Below, piece after piece: positions 7,393 to 14,682 of a stretch of 28,106 nt of DNA; position 1 is the stretch's first letter; every line of letters starts with the position of its first letter. A program made the translations under genes and the position numbers. The notes under the pieces are model-generated. The model worked only from the letters and a program-made list of their open reading frames with translations, did no database searches and was not told the origin of the DNA. Source of the DNA: CAYJQO01 sp964372445 (GTDB lineage Bacteria; Patescibacteriota; Minisyncoccia; UBA6257; GWB1-50-10); NCBI GenBank assembly GCA_964372445.1, contig CAYJQO010000007.1, forward strand, positions 1 to 28,106, in the 5' to 3' direction.

Positions 7393-7437
7393 TGGGAACG
7401 CTTCCCATGTGCCGCCGCAGCGGCTCAATGGTGATGC

Positions 7438-8340
7438 TCAAGAGCCGAAGAGCTTGAAGTACCAGGCAATGAGGTCGGCACCGAAGAACACCGTGAGCAC
7501 CGACCCGGCCACGAAGAAAGGCGCAAAGGGCAACCGGTCGCGGCGCGACTTTCTTCCTGTGGCGAGGAGGACGGCGCCGCACACCCCACCGATCATGAAG
7601 GAGAGAGCTACGGAGAGGGCGATGTCCGGCCAGCCGAGGACCAGCCCCGAGGCGGCTGCAAGCTTGACGTCGCCGAACCCCATCGCCCGCCCACGCGAGA
7701 GGAAGGAGAGTGCCCCAAACACCAGTACCCCGGCGACTACCCCAATGAGGCGGTTCACCAATAGGCTGGCGGGATGGGCGAAGAGGAGCGCGTAGTGCCG
7801 CAGGAACGACTCCCGGAACGGCACGTTCGGCGCCTGCTGGCCCAGCAGGAGGACTACGACCAGAATCGCCCCAGCAACCACGAGTGTGAGATTGAGCTCA
7901 TCAGGGATAATGAAATGGCGGAGGTCGATGATGGCAATCGTGAGCCAGGCGAGGAACACCAGGAGCCAGAGGCCAACGGAGAGGTAGAACCAGATCGGCG
8001 AACCGAAGACGCTCGCTCCAGGAAGGCCGACACCGTAGAACGCCGCGAGGAAGCGCGGCACGTAGAGGAACATGAGCCCGCCGGCGAGCTCAAGGAGGGG
8101 GTACTGGAATGAGAGTGGCGCGTGGCAGGTCCGGCACCGTCCGGCGAGGGCAAGGTAGCTCACCACCGGGACCAGCTCATACCAGCGGAGGGTTCTCCGG
8201 CAGTGCGGGCAACGGGAACGGCCGGCGACGATCTTCCGATCGAAGAGCCGGCCGTCTGGATCGTACCGAAGCGTGAGGACATTCAGGAAGCTCCCCACGG
8301 CGGCGCCGACCACGAAGAGTGCAACGTCAAGCGGCTGCAT
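7438..8340 (-). CDS. pilD: Prepilin peptidase / N-methyltransferase (type IV leader peptidase)
   Basis: This polytopic membrane aspartic protease cleaves prepilin leaders after glycine and usually N-methylates the new N-terminus. The 300-residue product has the full A24 layout. An N-terminal membrane helix leads to GSFLNV, then comes a cytoplasmic zinc-binding loop with C44-x2-C47 and C69-x2-C72. The catalytic aspartates are Asp139 in AIIDLRHFIIPD and Asp224 in the GFGDVK motif. Several hydrophobic segments follow. The four cysteines suggest that the methyltransferase activity is kept. The ATG at 8340 follows AGGCAGGATA and was preferred to in-frame codons inside the upstream pilin. It lies 13 nt after that pilin gene, so it is part of the pilus operon and acts on the prepilins encoded on both sides. 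Confidence 0.95.
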   Translation of the reverse strand: MQPLDVALFVVGAAVGSFLNVLTLRYDPDGRLFDRKIVAGRSRCPHCRRTLRWYELVPVVSYLALAGRCRTCHAPLSFQYPLLELAGGLMFLYVPRFLAAFYGVGLPGASVFGSPIWFYLSVGLWLLVFLAWLTIAIIDLRHFIIPDELNLTLVVAGAILVVVLLLGQQAPNVPFRESFLRHYALLFAHPASLLVNRLIGVVAGVLVFGALSFLSRGRAMGFGDVKLAAASGLVLGWPDIALSVALSFMIGGVCGAVLLATGRKSRRDRLPFAPFFVAGSVLTVFFGADLIAWYFKLFGS

Positions 8341-8353
8341 TATCCTGCCTGGG

Positions 8354-8836
8354 CTACCTGCCCCCCAACCCGAGCGCCACGCAGTACGCGTTCGCATCCG
8401 CGCAGGTGCAGGTGGGCGGCGGCAGCGCCGCGCTGCCCTGCGGGCTCACGTCATAGACTGATGCGTTCGTCGGAGAGAAGCTTGGCACATCTAGCGGGCG
8501 AACCCCCTCGAGGCAGGCGCCGATCACGTAGCTCGCGCTGGAGACACGGATGTAGCCGTACCACCCGCCCTGCGGGTCGCCCGGGAGCCCCGGGATCTCT
8601 CGGTAGAGGTCGTCCGTGGTCCCCGAGGGCGAGGATGGGGACCCGGGGTAGCTGCGGCGGTCGCTGTAGTAGTTCTCTAGGCCGTTCTGGACCTGCCGCA
8701 GGTCGGTGATCCGGCGCGCGTCACGCGCCTTGCGGCGAGCTTCGCTCAACCCGATGAGGATCGTCGAGGAGAGGAGCCCGATGATTGCCACAACGACCAG
8801 CATCTCGACGAGCGTGAAACCGCTGCGTTGCTTCAT
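8354..8836 (-). CDS. Type IV major-pilin-like prepilin (PulG/PilA type)
   Basis: This 160-residue prepilin has a very short leader (MKQRSG), cleavage before FTLVEMLVVVAIIGLLSS with Glu at +5, and the charged helix ARRKARDARRITDLRQVQNGLENYYSD typical of Patescibacterial pilins. The mid region has PxxPxGWYGYI-like beta sequence. The tail has a cluster of cysteines (CTCADANAYC) plus one further upstream (GACLEG), which probably form disulfides. It is paralogous to the next pilin upstream. Either could be the main subunit; this one lies directly before prepilin peptidase. Confidence 0.92.
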   Translation of the reverse strand: MKQRSGFTLVEMLVVVAIIGLLSSTILIGLSEARRKARDARRITDLRQVQNGLENYYSDRRSYPGSPSSPSGTTDDLYREIPGLPGDPQGGWYGYIRVSSASYVIGACLEGVRPLDVPSFSPTNASVYDVSPQGSAALPPPTCTCADANAYCVALGLGGR

Positions 8837-8851
8837 GGTGATGTAACGCTA

Positions 8852-8887
8852 CCTATAACTACTGCGATTTGACACAGTAGTTATAGG
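8852..8887 (-). promoter_or_regulatory. 12-bp stem-loop spanning the pilin stop codon
   Basis: CCTATAACTACT (8852-8863) and AGTAGTTATAGG (8876-8887) form a perfect 12-bp stem with a 12-nt loop. It covers the last codons and TAG stop of the 8859-9308 pilin gene. No T run follows on the minus strand, so it is not a classic terminator. It could stabilise the upstream pilin mRNA or reduce expression of the downstream pilin-peptidase part. Confidence 0.65.
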
Positions 8888-9308
8888 CTGTCGCAATATC
8901 TGAACACCTGGTGCTCCTGCCCTCCTTGTACACCTCTGGGCAACTGGAAGCGGTGTTGTCGTTCGCCGAAGTTTCGAGACATGCCCCGATAACCAAGGTG
9001 CCAACTGGCTCTGCGCTATTATCGGTGGCTTCTACGATGTGGTAGTAGTAGCTCACGCCGAGCGGGTCATTGGTAATATTGGACCCATTGGCGACGTACG
9101 ATCCGCCGCTGGAATTCGCCTCTGCCCACGCGCGGATCTGGTTGATGTCGCTCAGCCGCCGCGTGTCCCTGGCGCGCTGCCGCGCAGGCCCGAGCCCAAC
9201 CAAGACAACCCCGGCCAAAAGTCCGATAATGGCGATGACTACGAGTATCTCGACCAACGTGAACCCACTTTTGTAGCTTCGTTGTGTAGCTCTATTCATT
9301 TGTTTCAT
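8859..9308 (-). CDS. Type IV major-pilin-like prepilin (PulG/PilA type)
   Basis: This is a 149-residue prepilin with leader MKQMNRATQRSYKSG, cleavage before FTLVEILVVIAIIGLLAG (Glu at +5), and the helix ARQRARDTRRLSDINQIRAWAEA. Its globular domain has cysteines in GACLETS, SCPEV, TRCSD and YNYCVKSQ. It is the first pilin gene after pilC and has its own strong extended -10 promoter (9346-9354), as expected for the abundant structural subunit. The AGGA before the gene is spaced better for the second in-frame ATG at 9299 than for the ATG at 9308, so the leader may be three residues shorter. A perfect stem-loop encloses the stop codon. Confidence 0.92.
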   Translation of the reverse strand: MKQMNRATQRSYKSGFTLVEILVVIAIIGLLAGVVLVGLGPARQRARDTRRLSDINQIRAWAEANSSGGSYVANGSNITNDPLGVSYYYHIVEATDNSAEPVGTLVIGACLETSANDNTASSCPEVYKEGRSTRCSDIATAYNYCVKSQ

Positions 9309-9345
9309 ATCCTAGTGATTCCGTTCGACCTTTGGTTGTGTGTGT

Positions 9346-9354
9346 ATTATAGCA
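9346..9354 (-). promoter_or_regulatory. Extended -10 promoter of the pilin gene
   Basis: TGCTATAAT on the minus strand is a perfect extended -10. It predicts a start site near 9339 and a leader of about 30 nt carrying an AGGA site. It would let the pilins be transcribed independently of the pilM-pilC operon. Confidence 0.8.
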
Positions 9355-9413
9355 CATCGGCTCGCCCCACCTTCGCCACGCTTGTCCACAGCTCTAGCGG
9401 CTGCGCCTAGCAC

Positions 9414-10619
9414 CTAGAATGCGCTCGTGAGGTTGTAGAGGGGCAGGAGGATTGCCGCGAAGAGCCCGGCCACCATGCCGCCGATCACCACGATCAGAAT
9501 CGGCTGGATGAGCTCGACGAGGTTTGAGACCGTGTCCTCCACCTCGCGCCGGTAGAAATCACTGATCTTCATGAGGAGCTGGTCGAGGCGCCCCGTGGAC
9601 TCGCCGACGGCGATGAGCTGGGAAACTAGAGGCGGAAAGAACGGCGCATGCCGCAGGGTCTGCGAAAGGAGCTGTCCCTTCCGGATGTTCTGGGCGGACT
9701 CGTGGAGCACGTCGCGGTAGACGTAGTTGCCGATTGTGTGTGAGGAAATTTCTATGGCCTGTGGGATGGTGAGCCCACCCTGGATCAAGACCCGGGCTGC
9801 CTCGGCGAACCGTGAGATATAGAGCTTCTGGAACAGTTTGCCGAGGAGCGGCAGGCGGAGGCTGATCTCATCGAGGAGCACCCGGCCCTCTTCGGATTGG
9901 AAGTAGTTGACCACGATGAGCAGGAGCCCGCCCAGGCCGCCGACCACTGCCCACCACCAGCTCGCCATGAACGTGCCGAAGGCGATCAAGATTTTGGTGA
10001 AGAACGGGAGCTCTACGTTCGACTCGGCGAAGATGGGGGCGATCTGGGGGAGCACCATGGTCAGCATGACGAACACGACGACGATGAAGAGGACGATCAC
10101 GAAGATTGGGTAGATCAACGCGTTGCGCATTTTCGAGATGAGGGCGGACTGCTTCTCTAGGTAGTCGGCGAGGAACTCCAGGACCTCGGCGAGCCGCCCC
10201 GTCACCTCTGCGGACTTCACCATGTTCACGTAGAACTCCGAGAACACGCCGGGGTGTCGGGCCAAGGCCTGGGAGAGCGAGAACCCCGCCTCGATGTCAG
10301 CGACGAGCTCTCTGATCACCTCCTTGAGGAGCGGCTTCGACACCTGCTCGTAGAGGCTGCGCAGGCTGTCCCCCACGGGCACCTGGGAGGACAGCAGGGT
10401 CGCGAACTGGCGCGTGAAGATCATGAGGTCGGCCGTCTTCACGCGCTCGAGCAGGCTCGTGATCCGGGAGAGCCACGAATCTTCCCGCACCGGCTCGATG
10501 GAGAGCAGGAAGAGGCCGTGCGAGAGGAGGATGCCGGCCGCTGCGTCACGCGACGAAGCCTCCACGTTGCCCACCTGGAGCTCACCGTCTTTCGTTCTCG
10601 CCTTGTAGCCGAATTTCAT
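9414..10619 (-). CDS. pilC: Type IV pilus inner-membrane platform protein
   Basis: PilC (GspF family) is the polytopic base that couples PilB/PilT motor movement to pilin insertion and removal. The product has 401 residues, the normal length. The N-terminus MKFGYKARTKDGELQVGNVEA is the usual small domain. Two T2SSF domains follow: residues about 65-190 with FTRQFATLLSSQVPV, and about 270-390 with FAEAARVLIQGGLTIPQAIEIS. Membrane helices are visible at about 165-190 (FVIVLFIVVVFVMLTMVL), about 220-240 and at the C-terminus (LIVVIGGMVAGLFAAILLPLY). In most operons pilC follows pilT directly; here a GIY-YIG gene bounded by inverted repeats separates them. The repeat puts GAGGG immediately before this ATG. 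Confidence 0.96.
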   Translation of the reverse strand: MKFGYKARTKDGELQVGNVEASSRDAAAGILLSHGLFLLSIEPVREDSWLSRITSLLERVKTADLMIFTRQFATLLSSQVPVGDSLRSLYEQVSKPLLKEVIRELVADIEAGFSLSQALARHPGVFSEFYVNMVKSAEVTGRLAEVLEFLADYLEKQSALISKMRNALIYPIFVIVLFIVVVFVMLTMVLPQIAPIFAESNVELPFFTKILIAFGTFMASWWWAVVGGLGGLLLIVVNYFQSEEGRVLLDEISLRLPLLGKLFQKLYISRFAEAARVLIQGGLTIPQAIEISSHTIGNYVYRDVLHESAQNIRKGQLLSQTLRHAPFFPPLVSQLIAVGESTGRLDQLLMKISDFYRREVEDTVSNLVELIQPILIVVIGGMVAGLFAAILLPLYNLTSAF

Positions 10620-10909
10620 CCCTCACCCTGAGCGCGCCAGGGAACTTCTGATTCGACCCTTGAGCATACTGAAACCTTTGGCGAAACGTTTCAACTGTTT
10701 CTCACGAGCCATGGCGTCCTCTTTTGCGCAGTACGCTTCATAGTACACCAATTTCCAAGGCACCGCACGTTTCGTGGAACTGACGAGACCTCGGTTATGC
10801 TGCGCGAACCGCGCCTGCAAATCGCCGCTAAACCCAACGTACAGTTTTCGTGTTCGTGCCAACTTCAGGACGTACGTGTAGAACATGCAGCGCGCTCAGG
10901 GTGAGGGAT
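10618..10909. mobile_element. Inverted-repeat-bounded GIY-YIG cassette
   Basis: A perfect 20-bp inverted repeat (18 bp at 10620-10637 and 10890-10907, plus AT on the outside) bounds one GIY-YIG ORF. The ORF starts 3 nt inside one repeat and stops within the other. The element sits exactly between the pilT TGA and the pilC ATG. Deleting 10620-10907 and one AT leaves TGATG, a standard stop-start overlap, so the outer AT may be a 2-bp target duplication. This is read directly from sequence; mobility is inferred. Confidence 0.6.
10623..10886 (-). CDS. Single-domain GIY-YIG nuclease family protein
   Basis: This 87-residue protein consists of one GIY-YIG domain of the UPF0213/YhbQ-like type. The GIY and YIG strands appear as Y5-V6-L7 and Y16-V17-G18. 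The conserved Arg is R26 (LQARFAQHN), followed by the STKR..PWKLVYYEAY stretch, and the metal-binding catalytic Glu is E62 in AMAREKQLK. All key residues are present, so it is likely an active endonuclease. It has no DNA-binding add-on domain, and its target is unknown. The last residues (LARSG) and the stop are encoded inside the left inverted repeat. It interrupts an otherwise pure pilus operon between pilT and pilC and has no obvious pilus function, which suggests that it came in as a cassette. Confidence 0.9.
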   Translation of the reverse strand: MFYTYVLKLARTRKLYVGFSGDLQARFAQHNRGLVSSTKRAVPWKLVYYEAYCAKEDAMAREKQLKRFAKGFSMLKGRIRSSLARSG

Positions 10910-11982
10910 CACGTTCGCTCGAGCAGGATGCGGAGCTCGGCGGGGTTCTGCGAGTAGCTCTCGGCATGCTCTAGGGAAACCTCCTTCCGCTTCACGAGGC
11001 TCACGAGCGACCGGTTGAGCGACAGCATGCCCTCCTGGACGCTCGTTTCGATCACCAGGTCGATCTGGTAAATCTTCCGCTCGCGGATGAGGTTCCGGAC
11101 CGCCGAGTTCGAGAGCAGAATTTCCATGGCCGGGATGCGGCCGCCGCCAATGCGCGGCACGAGACGCGCGGAGACAATGGCCACCAAGGTCGAGGCCAGC
11201 TGTGAGACGATCTGCCCCTGCTGCTCTGGCGGGAAGCTATCGATGATGCGGTCGATGGTCTGCGATGCGGAGTTCGTGTGGAGCGTGGAGAATACCACGT
11301 GGCCGGTCTCCGCCGCGGTCATCGCGGTTGCGATCGTCTCCGGGTCGCGCATCTCCCCCACCATAATGACGTCCGGATCCTGGCGGAGGATGGAGCGGAG
11401 CGCCTCGTGGAAGGAGAGTGCGTCGGAACCAACCTCGCGCTGCGAGATGATGCAGCGGTCTTGCGAGAAGAGGTATTCGATGGGATCCTCGACGGTGATG
11501 ATGTGCTCCATGCGCTTGTGGTTAATTTCGTCCAGCACCGCGGCGAGCGTGGTCGATTTCCCGTGCCCGGCCGGGCCCACCACGAGCACGAAGCCTTGGT
11601 TCAGTTTGGCAAAGTCGTGGAGCACCGGCGGCAGGTTCAGCTCTTCGATGGTGTGGATCTGTGCCGGAATGAGCCGAAGCGCAGATGCCATGAACCCTCG
11701 CTGGTAGTACACGTTCACCCGGAAGCGCGCCTTATCCTCGTAGTTGAACGAGAAATCGAGCTGTCGGAGTTTCGCGAATCGGTCGCGCTGGTCCTCGGCG
11801 AGGAGCGCGAGGACGAGCCCCTCGGCATCGGCGCGCGTGAGGATAGGCTCGCTGGCGATCGGAACCAGGATGCTATCGATCCGGAGCGTCGGGCGCCGGC
11901 CCACCGCAATGTGGAGGTCAGACGCGTTCTGCTTAGCCGTGGTGAGGAGGAGCTCTTGGAGTTTCTGTGGGTAGTTGATCAT
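10909..11982 (-). CDS. pilT: Type IV pilus retraction ATPase
   Basis: PilT is the hexameric cytoplasmic ATPase that powers pilus retraction, needed for twitching and for DNA uptake. The 357-residue product has the N-terminal PAS-like domain (ASDLHIAVGRRPTLRID) and a Walker A motif GPAGHGKST near residues 138-146. The A and H vary from the usual GPTGSGKST but keep GxxxxGKS. The Asp box and Walker B (DPDVIMVGEMRD), the His box (VVFSTLHTNSASQTIDRIID) and the PilT-type AVRNLIRERK motif (usually AIRNLIREGK) follow. Its ATG overlaps the pilB stop (ATGA), which shows translational coupling. Its own TGA is followed at once by the inverted repeat of the GIY-YIG cassette. Confidence 0.95.
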   Translation of the reverse strand: MINYPQKLQELLLTTAKQNASDLHIAVGRRPTLRIDSILVPIASEPILTRADAEGLVLALLAEDQRDRFAKLRQLDFSFNYEDKARFRVNVYYQRGFMASALRLIPAQIHTIEELNLPPVLHDFAKLNQGFVLVVGPAGHGKSTTLAAVLDEINHKRMEHIITVEDPIEYLFSQDRCIISQREVGSDALSFHEALRSILRQDPDVIMVGEMRDPETIATAMTAAETGHVVFSTLHTNSASQTIDRIIDSFPPEQQGQIVSQLASTLVAIVSARLVPRIGGGRIPAMEILLSNSAVRNLIRERKIYQIDLVIETSVQEGMLSLNRSLVSLVKRKEVSLEHAESYSQNPAELRILLERT

Positions 11983-13727
11983 GTGGTCTCGTACGTTGCC
12001 TCGGCAGTTTCACGCATTACCTCTTCCATTGTGATCTCTCCCTCGAGCGCCTTCAAGACGCCGTCCTGCCGGAGGGTCACCATCCCCTGCCGGCGCGCCT
12101 CGTCCCAGAGCTTACCTTCGCTGAAGCCCGTGTTGATGAGGTCGCCCAGCTCACGGGTCATGCGAAATATCTCATAGATTCCAACCCGGCCCGCGCTGCC
12201 CTTGCCGCGGCACTCCTTGCACGTCGCGACAGGCTCCGCGTGGTAGATCCGGTACGGCTCGCGGTGCTCTACACCGCGACGGATATCGGCCGGGAGCGCG
12301 GCAAGGGCTTGCCCGATAAGCCGCTGAATTTCAGGAGGTGCGACTGATGCCTTCCGGCACAGGCGGCAGAGGCGCAGCACCAGCCGCTGCGCGACCATTA
12401 GGTTCAGGGAGGAGGAGATGAGGAACGGCGGCACCCCAAGGTCAATGAGCCGCGGGATCACCCCGATGGCGTTATTCGTGTGGAGCGTGGAGAGCATGAT
12501 GTGACCGGTGAGAGCGGCATTCACCGCGAGCCCCGCGGTTTCCACATCCCGAATCTCACCCACCATCACCACATCTGGATCCTGGCGGAGAATTTGCCGC
12601 AGGCCGGAGCCAAAATCGTATCCGATTTCCGGTTTCACCTGCGACTGGTTGATCCCCTCCATGGTGTACTCCACCGGGTCCTCGAGGCTCACCACGTTTA
12701 CCTGATCGGACGAGAGACGGCGCATAATCGCGTAGAGGGTAGTGGTCTTCCCCGACCCGGTCGGACCGGAGAGCAGGATCATCCCATACGGGCGGCCAAT
12801 GGCATCCTCGAGTCGCCGCAGGTTGTACGCGGAGAGACCCAGCTGGTTGAAGTCGCGGAGGCCGGTAGCCGGGTCGAGCACCCGGATGGCAACCTTCTCG
12901 CCCACCGGCGTTGGAAACGTTGCAACGCGGTAATCAATCTCGCGATCAAGAATCGCAGTCCGGAAGCGACCATCCTGCGGGATCCGGTTCTCATCCAATT
13001 TCATGCGCGCGAGCACCTTGACGCGGGATATGATCGGCTGGGAGAGGCCTATGGGTAGCGCAACCACCTCCTGGAGGTCCCCATCGATCCGGAAGCGGAT
13101 TCTGAGGCGGGAGCGCTGCGGCTCAATGTGCACATCGGAGGCGCCGGCTTCCACCGCCTGCCGCAGGGTGGAAGCGACAATCTTGATCACCGGCGCTTCG
13201 TCGCTCGAACCACCCTCGTCGAGCGCGACGAGTCGGCCCTCCTCGGATGCAATGTCTCCGATTTCCCGGACGGCGGCCTCAACCTCCGACCGGTATGACG
13301 CGTAGCGTTTCCAAACTGCCGCAAGGTCTGACGGTGTCACCAGGTACACGCCGAGGCTCACCTCCGCCTGCTTCGCAATAAACTTCAGTGCCTCCCGCGC
13401 ACGCTCATCATCGGGATGGAGCATGCCTACCACAAGCATCGAACCTCGACGCTCAAGGGGAATGACCCGGTACGTTATAGAAGTTTCGCGGGGGATCAGC
13501 GAGAGGAGGTCCTCCCCAATCGTTTCTGCATCCACCTTGCGGTAAGGCGCGGCGAGCACCTCACCCTTCACCTTCGCCGCGGCAACCTCATCGAGCAGGC
13601 GCTTCTCGTAGAGGATCTCCTCGGCTGGTCGGCGCGTGTAGCTGGATTCCTTCAGGGCCCGATCGGCGGTGCTCTGATCTACCAACCCTCGCCGTACAAA
13701 TTCTTTGATGAGGTCGCGGTCGGTCAT
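11979..13727 (-). CDS. pilB: Type IV pilus extension ATPase
   Basis: PilB (GspE/PulE family) hydrolyses ATP to drive pilus assembly. From the ATG at 13727 the product has 582 residues. The N-terminal T2SSE_N domain covers residues 1 to about 160. The ATPase core has Walker A GPTGSGKTTT near residue 320, Walker B DPDVVMVGEIRD, and the His box STLHTNNAIG. A tetracysteine zinc motif is present: CRLC near residue 455 and CKEC near 505, the latter followed by GKGSAGRVGIYEIF. An in-frame ATG at 13742 adds MRPFP. Longer upstream extensions are low-complexity basic sequence antisense to the neighbouring gene and are rejected. No clear Shine-Dalgarno site is seen. It overlaps pilT by 4 bp. Confidence 0.95.
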   Translation of the reverse strand: MTDRDLIKEFVRRGLVDQSTADRALKESSYTRRPAEEILYEKRLLDEVAAAKVKGEVLAAPYRKVDAETIGEDLLSLIPRETSITYRVIPLERRGSMLVVGMLHPDDERAREALKFIAKQAEVSLGVYLVTPSDLAAVWKRYASYRSEVEAAVREIGDIASEEGRLVALDEGGSSDEAPVIKIVASTLRQAVEAGASDVHIEPQRSRLRIRFRIDGDLQEVVALPIGLSQPIISRVKVLARMKLDENRIPQDGRFRTAILDREIDYRVATFPTPVGEKVAIRVLDPATGLRDFNQLGLSAYNLRRLEDAIGRPYGMILLSGPTGSGKTTTLYAIMRRLSSDQVNVVSLEDPVEYTMEGINQSQVKPEIGYDFGSGLRQILRQDPDVVMVGEIRDVETAGLAVNAALTGHIMLSTLHTNNAIGVIPRLIDLGVPPFLISSSLNLMVAQRLVLRLCRLCRKASVAPPEIQRLIGQALAALPADIRRGVEHREPYRIYHAEPVATCKECRGKGSAGRVGIYEIFRMTRELGDLINTGFSEGKLWDEARRQGMVTLRQDGVLKALEGEITMEEVMRETAEATYETT

Positions 13728-13752
13728 AGGGAACGGGCGCATGCCCGCGGCA

Positions 13753-14040
13753 TCAGAACGGCTTGAATGGGTTGTCTCGCCCCGCGAACGGCAGCGTGAG
13801 CTCGCCGCTGTAGTCCTTGAGCGCTTTGAAGTTTGGGGAGCTGATGACCTCTTGCGGGTCGAAGGGTGCCTCGGTGAGCGGCCGGAGCGACACGAGTTCA
13901 GGCGGGAGCACCACCTCAATCAGCTGCGGTTTCTTAAAGAAAAGGAAGTAGCCTCCACCGAAGAGGAGTGCAATGACGACCAGCGCGAGCAGGATGCCAG
14001 CCCAGTTCGTCGGAGATCGTTCTTCTACCACGATAGCCAT
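13753..14040 (-). CDS. Small single-pass membrane protein in the PilP position
   Basis: This is a 95-residue protein of unknown family. It has a short cytoplasmic start (MAIVVEERSPTNWAG), one strong hydrophobic helix (about residues 15-35, ILLALVVIALLFGGGYFLFF), and an outside tail with Pro/Leu-rich sequence ending in RDNPFKPF. In Proteobacteria the gene between pilO and pilQ/pilB is pilP, a lipoprotein that contacts the secretin. This protein is not a lipoprotein (no lipobox cysteine) and has no recognisable PilP fold. It lies 2 nt after pilO and 25 nt before pilB, so it is surely part of the pilus machine, probably a platform component. Confidence 0.8.
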   Translation of the reverse strand: MAIVVEERSPTNWAGILLALVVIALLFGGGYFLFFKKPQLIEVVLPPELVSLRPLTEAPFDPQEVISSPNFKALKDYSGELTLPFAGRDNPFKPF

Positions 14041-14042
14041 GG

Positions 14043-14678
14043 TTAGGGTTGCTGGTAGTACATTTCGACCGTAGCGCTCAACGTATCATTCCCCTCGGAG
14101 GCCGCCGGCTTCAGAGCTTCCCCTGCGGTGCCGCTCGCCACCCGACGCGTTGCGCTGGGCGTGAAGGTGAGGCTCGTCACGTTCGCCACACGGATGCTCG
14201 TCTCCACCATTTGCAGGAACCGTTTGAGGCTCTGGTAGGTACCGGCCGCTGAAATCTGTACCACCAGGATTCCCAACGGCCTGGTGAACGACGATGCCGA
14301 CGCCGCGGTGCGTGGCCGCTTGAGCTGTGGCAGCTCCTCAACCCTCTGGAACGAGAGCGACGAGAGCGCCACGGCGCTTGCCCGCTGGATGGCCTCTACC
14401 TGCCGGAGCGCACCGGTGGTCTCTTCCCCCTTCGGCATCGCAAGCGATACGGTACCCTCGAGCTTGCTCAGGTCTTTAAAGCGACCGATCAGTTCCTGCG
14501 CCTGCGCCACGACGCGCCTCTCGGTCTCGAGGGTGTTCGCTTTCGAGGCAACCTCATCACGTTTCGCGGTCACCTGCTTGAGCTCGCCCATGACGAAACT
14601 GAAGAAGGTAATCAGCGCGGCGAGTATGAGGATTACCGAAACGCCGATGCTCAAGATACGCTTCGTGGAGAGCCGCAT
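14043..14678 (-). CDS. pilO: PilO-like type IV pilus alignment protein
   Basis: PilO forms a heterodimer with PilN on the outer face of the membrane and links PilM to the assembly platform. The 211-residue product has the expected layout. An N-terminal membrane helix (about residues 9-31, ILSIGVSVILILAALITFFSF) is followed by a coiled coil (about 32-75, ELKQVTAKRDEVASKANTLE). A ferredoxin-like domain then contains GILVVQISAAGTYQSLKRFLQMVETS, characteristic of PilO. The assignment rests on architecture and position (between pilN and the pilP-slot gene). The end of pilN is 4 nt upstream. Confidence 0.85.
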   Translation of the reverse strand: MRLSTKRILSIGVSVILILAALITFFSFVMGELKQVTAKRDEVASKANTLETERRVVAQAQELIGRFKDLSKLEGTVSLAMPKGEETTGALRQVEAIQRASAVALSSLSFQRVEELPQLKRPRTAASASSFTRPLGILVVQISAAGTYQSLKRFLQMVETSIRVANVTSLTFTPSATRRVASGTAGEALKPAASEGNDTLSATVEMYYQQP

Positions 14679-14682
14679 GGTA

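Noticed and set aside
7359..7582. N-terminal extension of the FimT-like prepilin across the N gap into 7582
   Set aside because: It joins unrelated frames through placeholder Ns and lies over the prepilin peptidase gene; prepilins have short leaders.
1220..13727. Possible UGA recoding as in Gracilibacteria/Absconditabacteria
   Set aside because: gatA, pilT and pilB end at TGA at the expected family lengths, and no conserved glycine position falls on an in-frame TGA.
13728..13919. 64-residue N-terminal extension of PilB
   Set aside because: It is Arg/Ser-rich sequence reading over the downstream part of the 13753-14040 gene in another frame and is not part of the PilB family.
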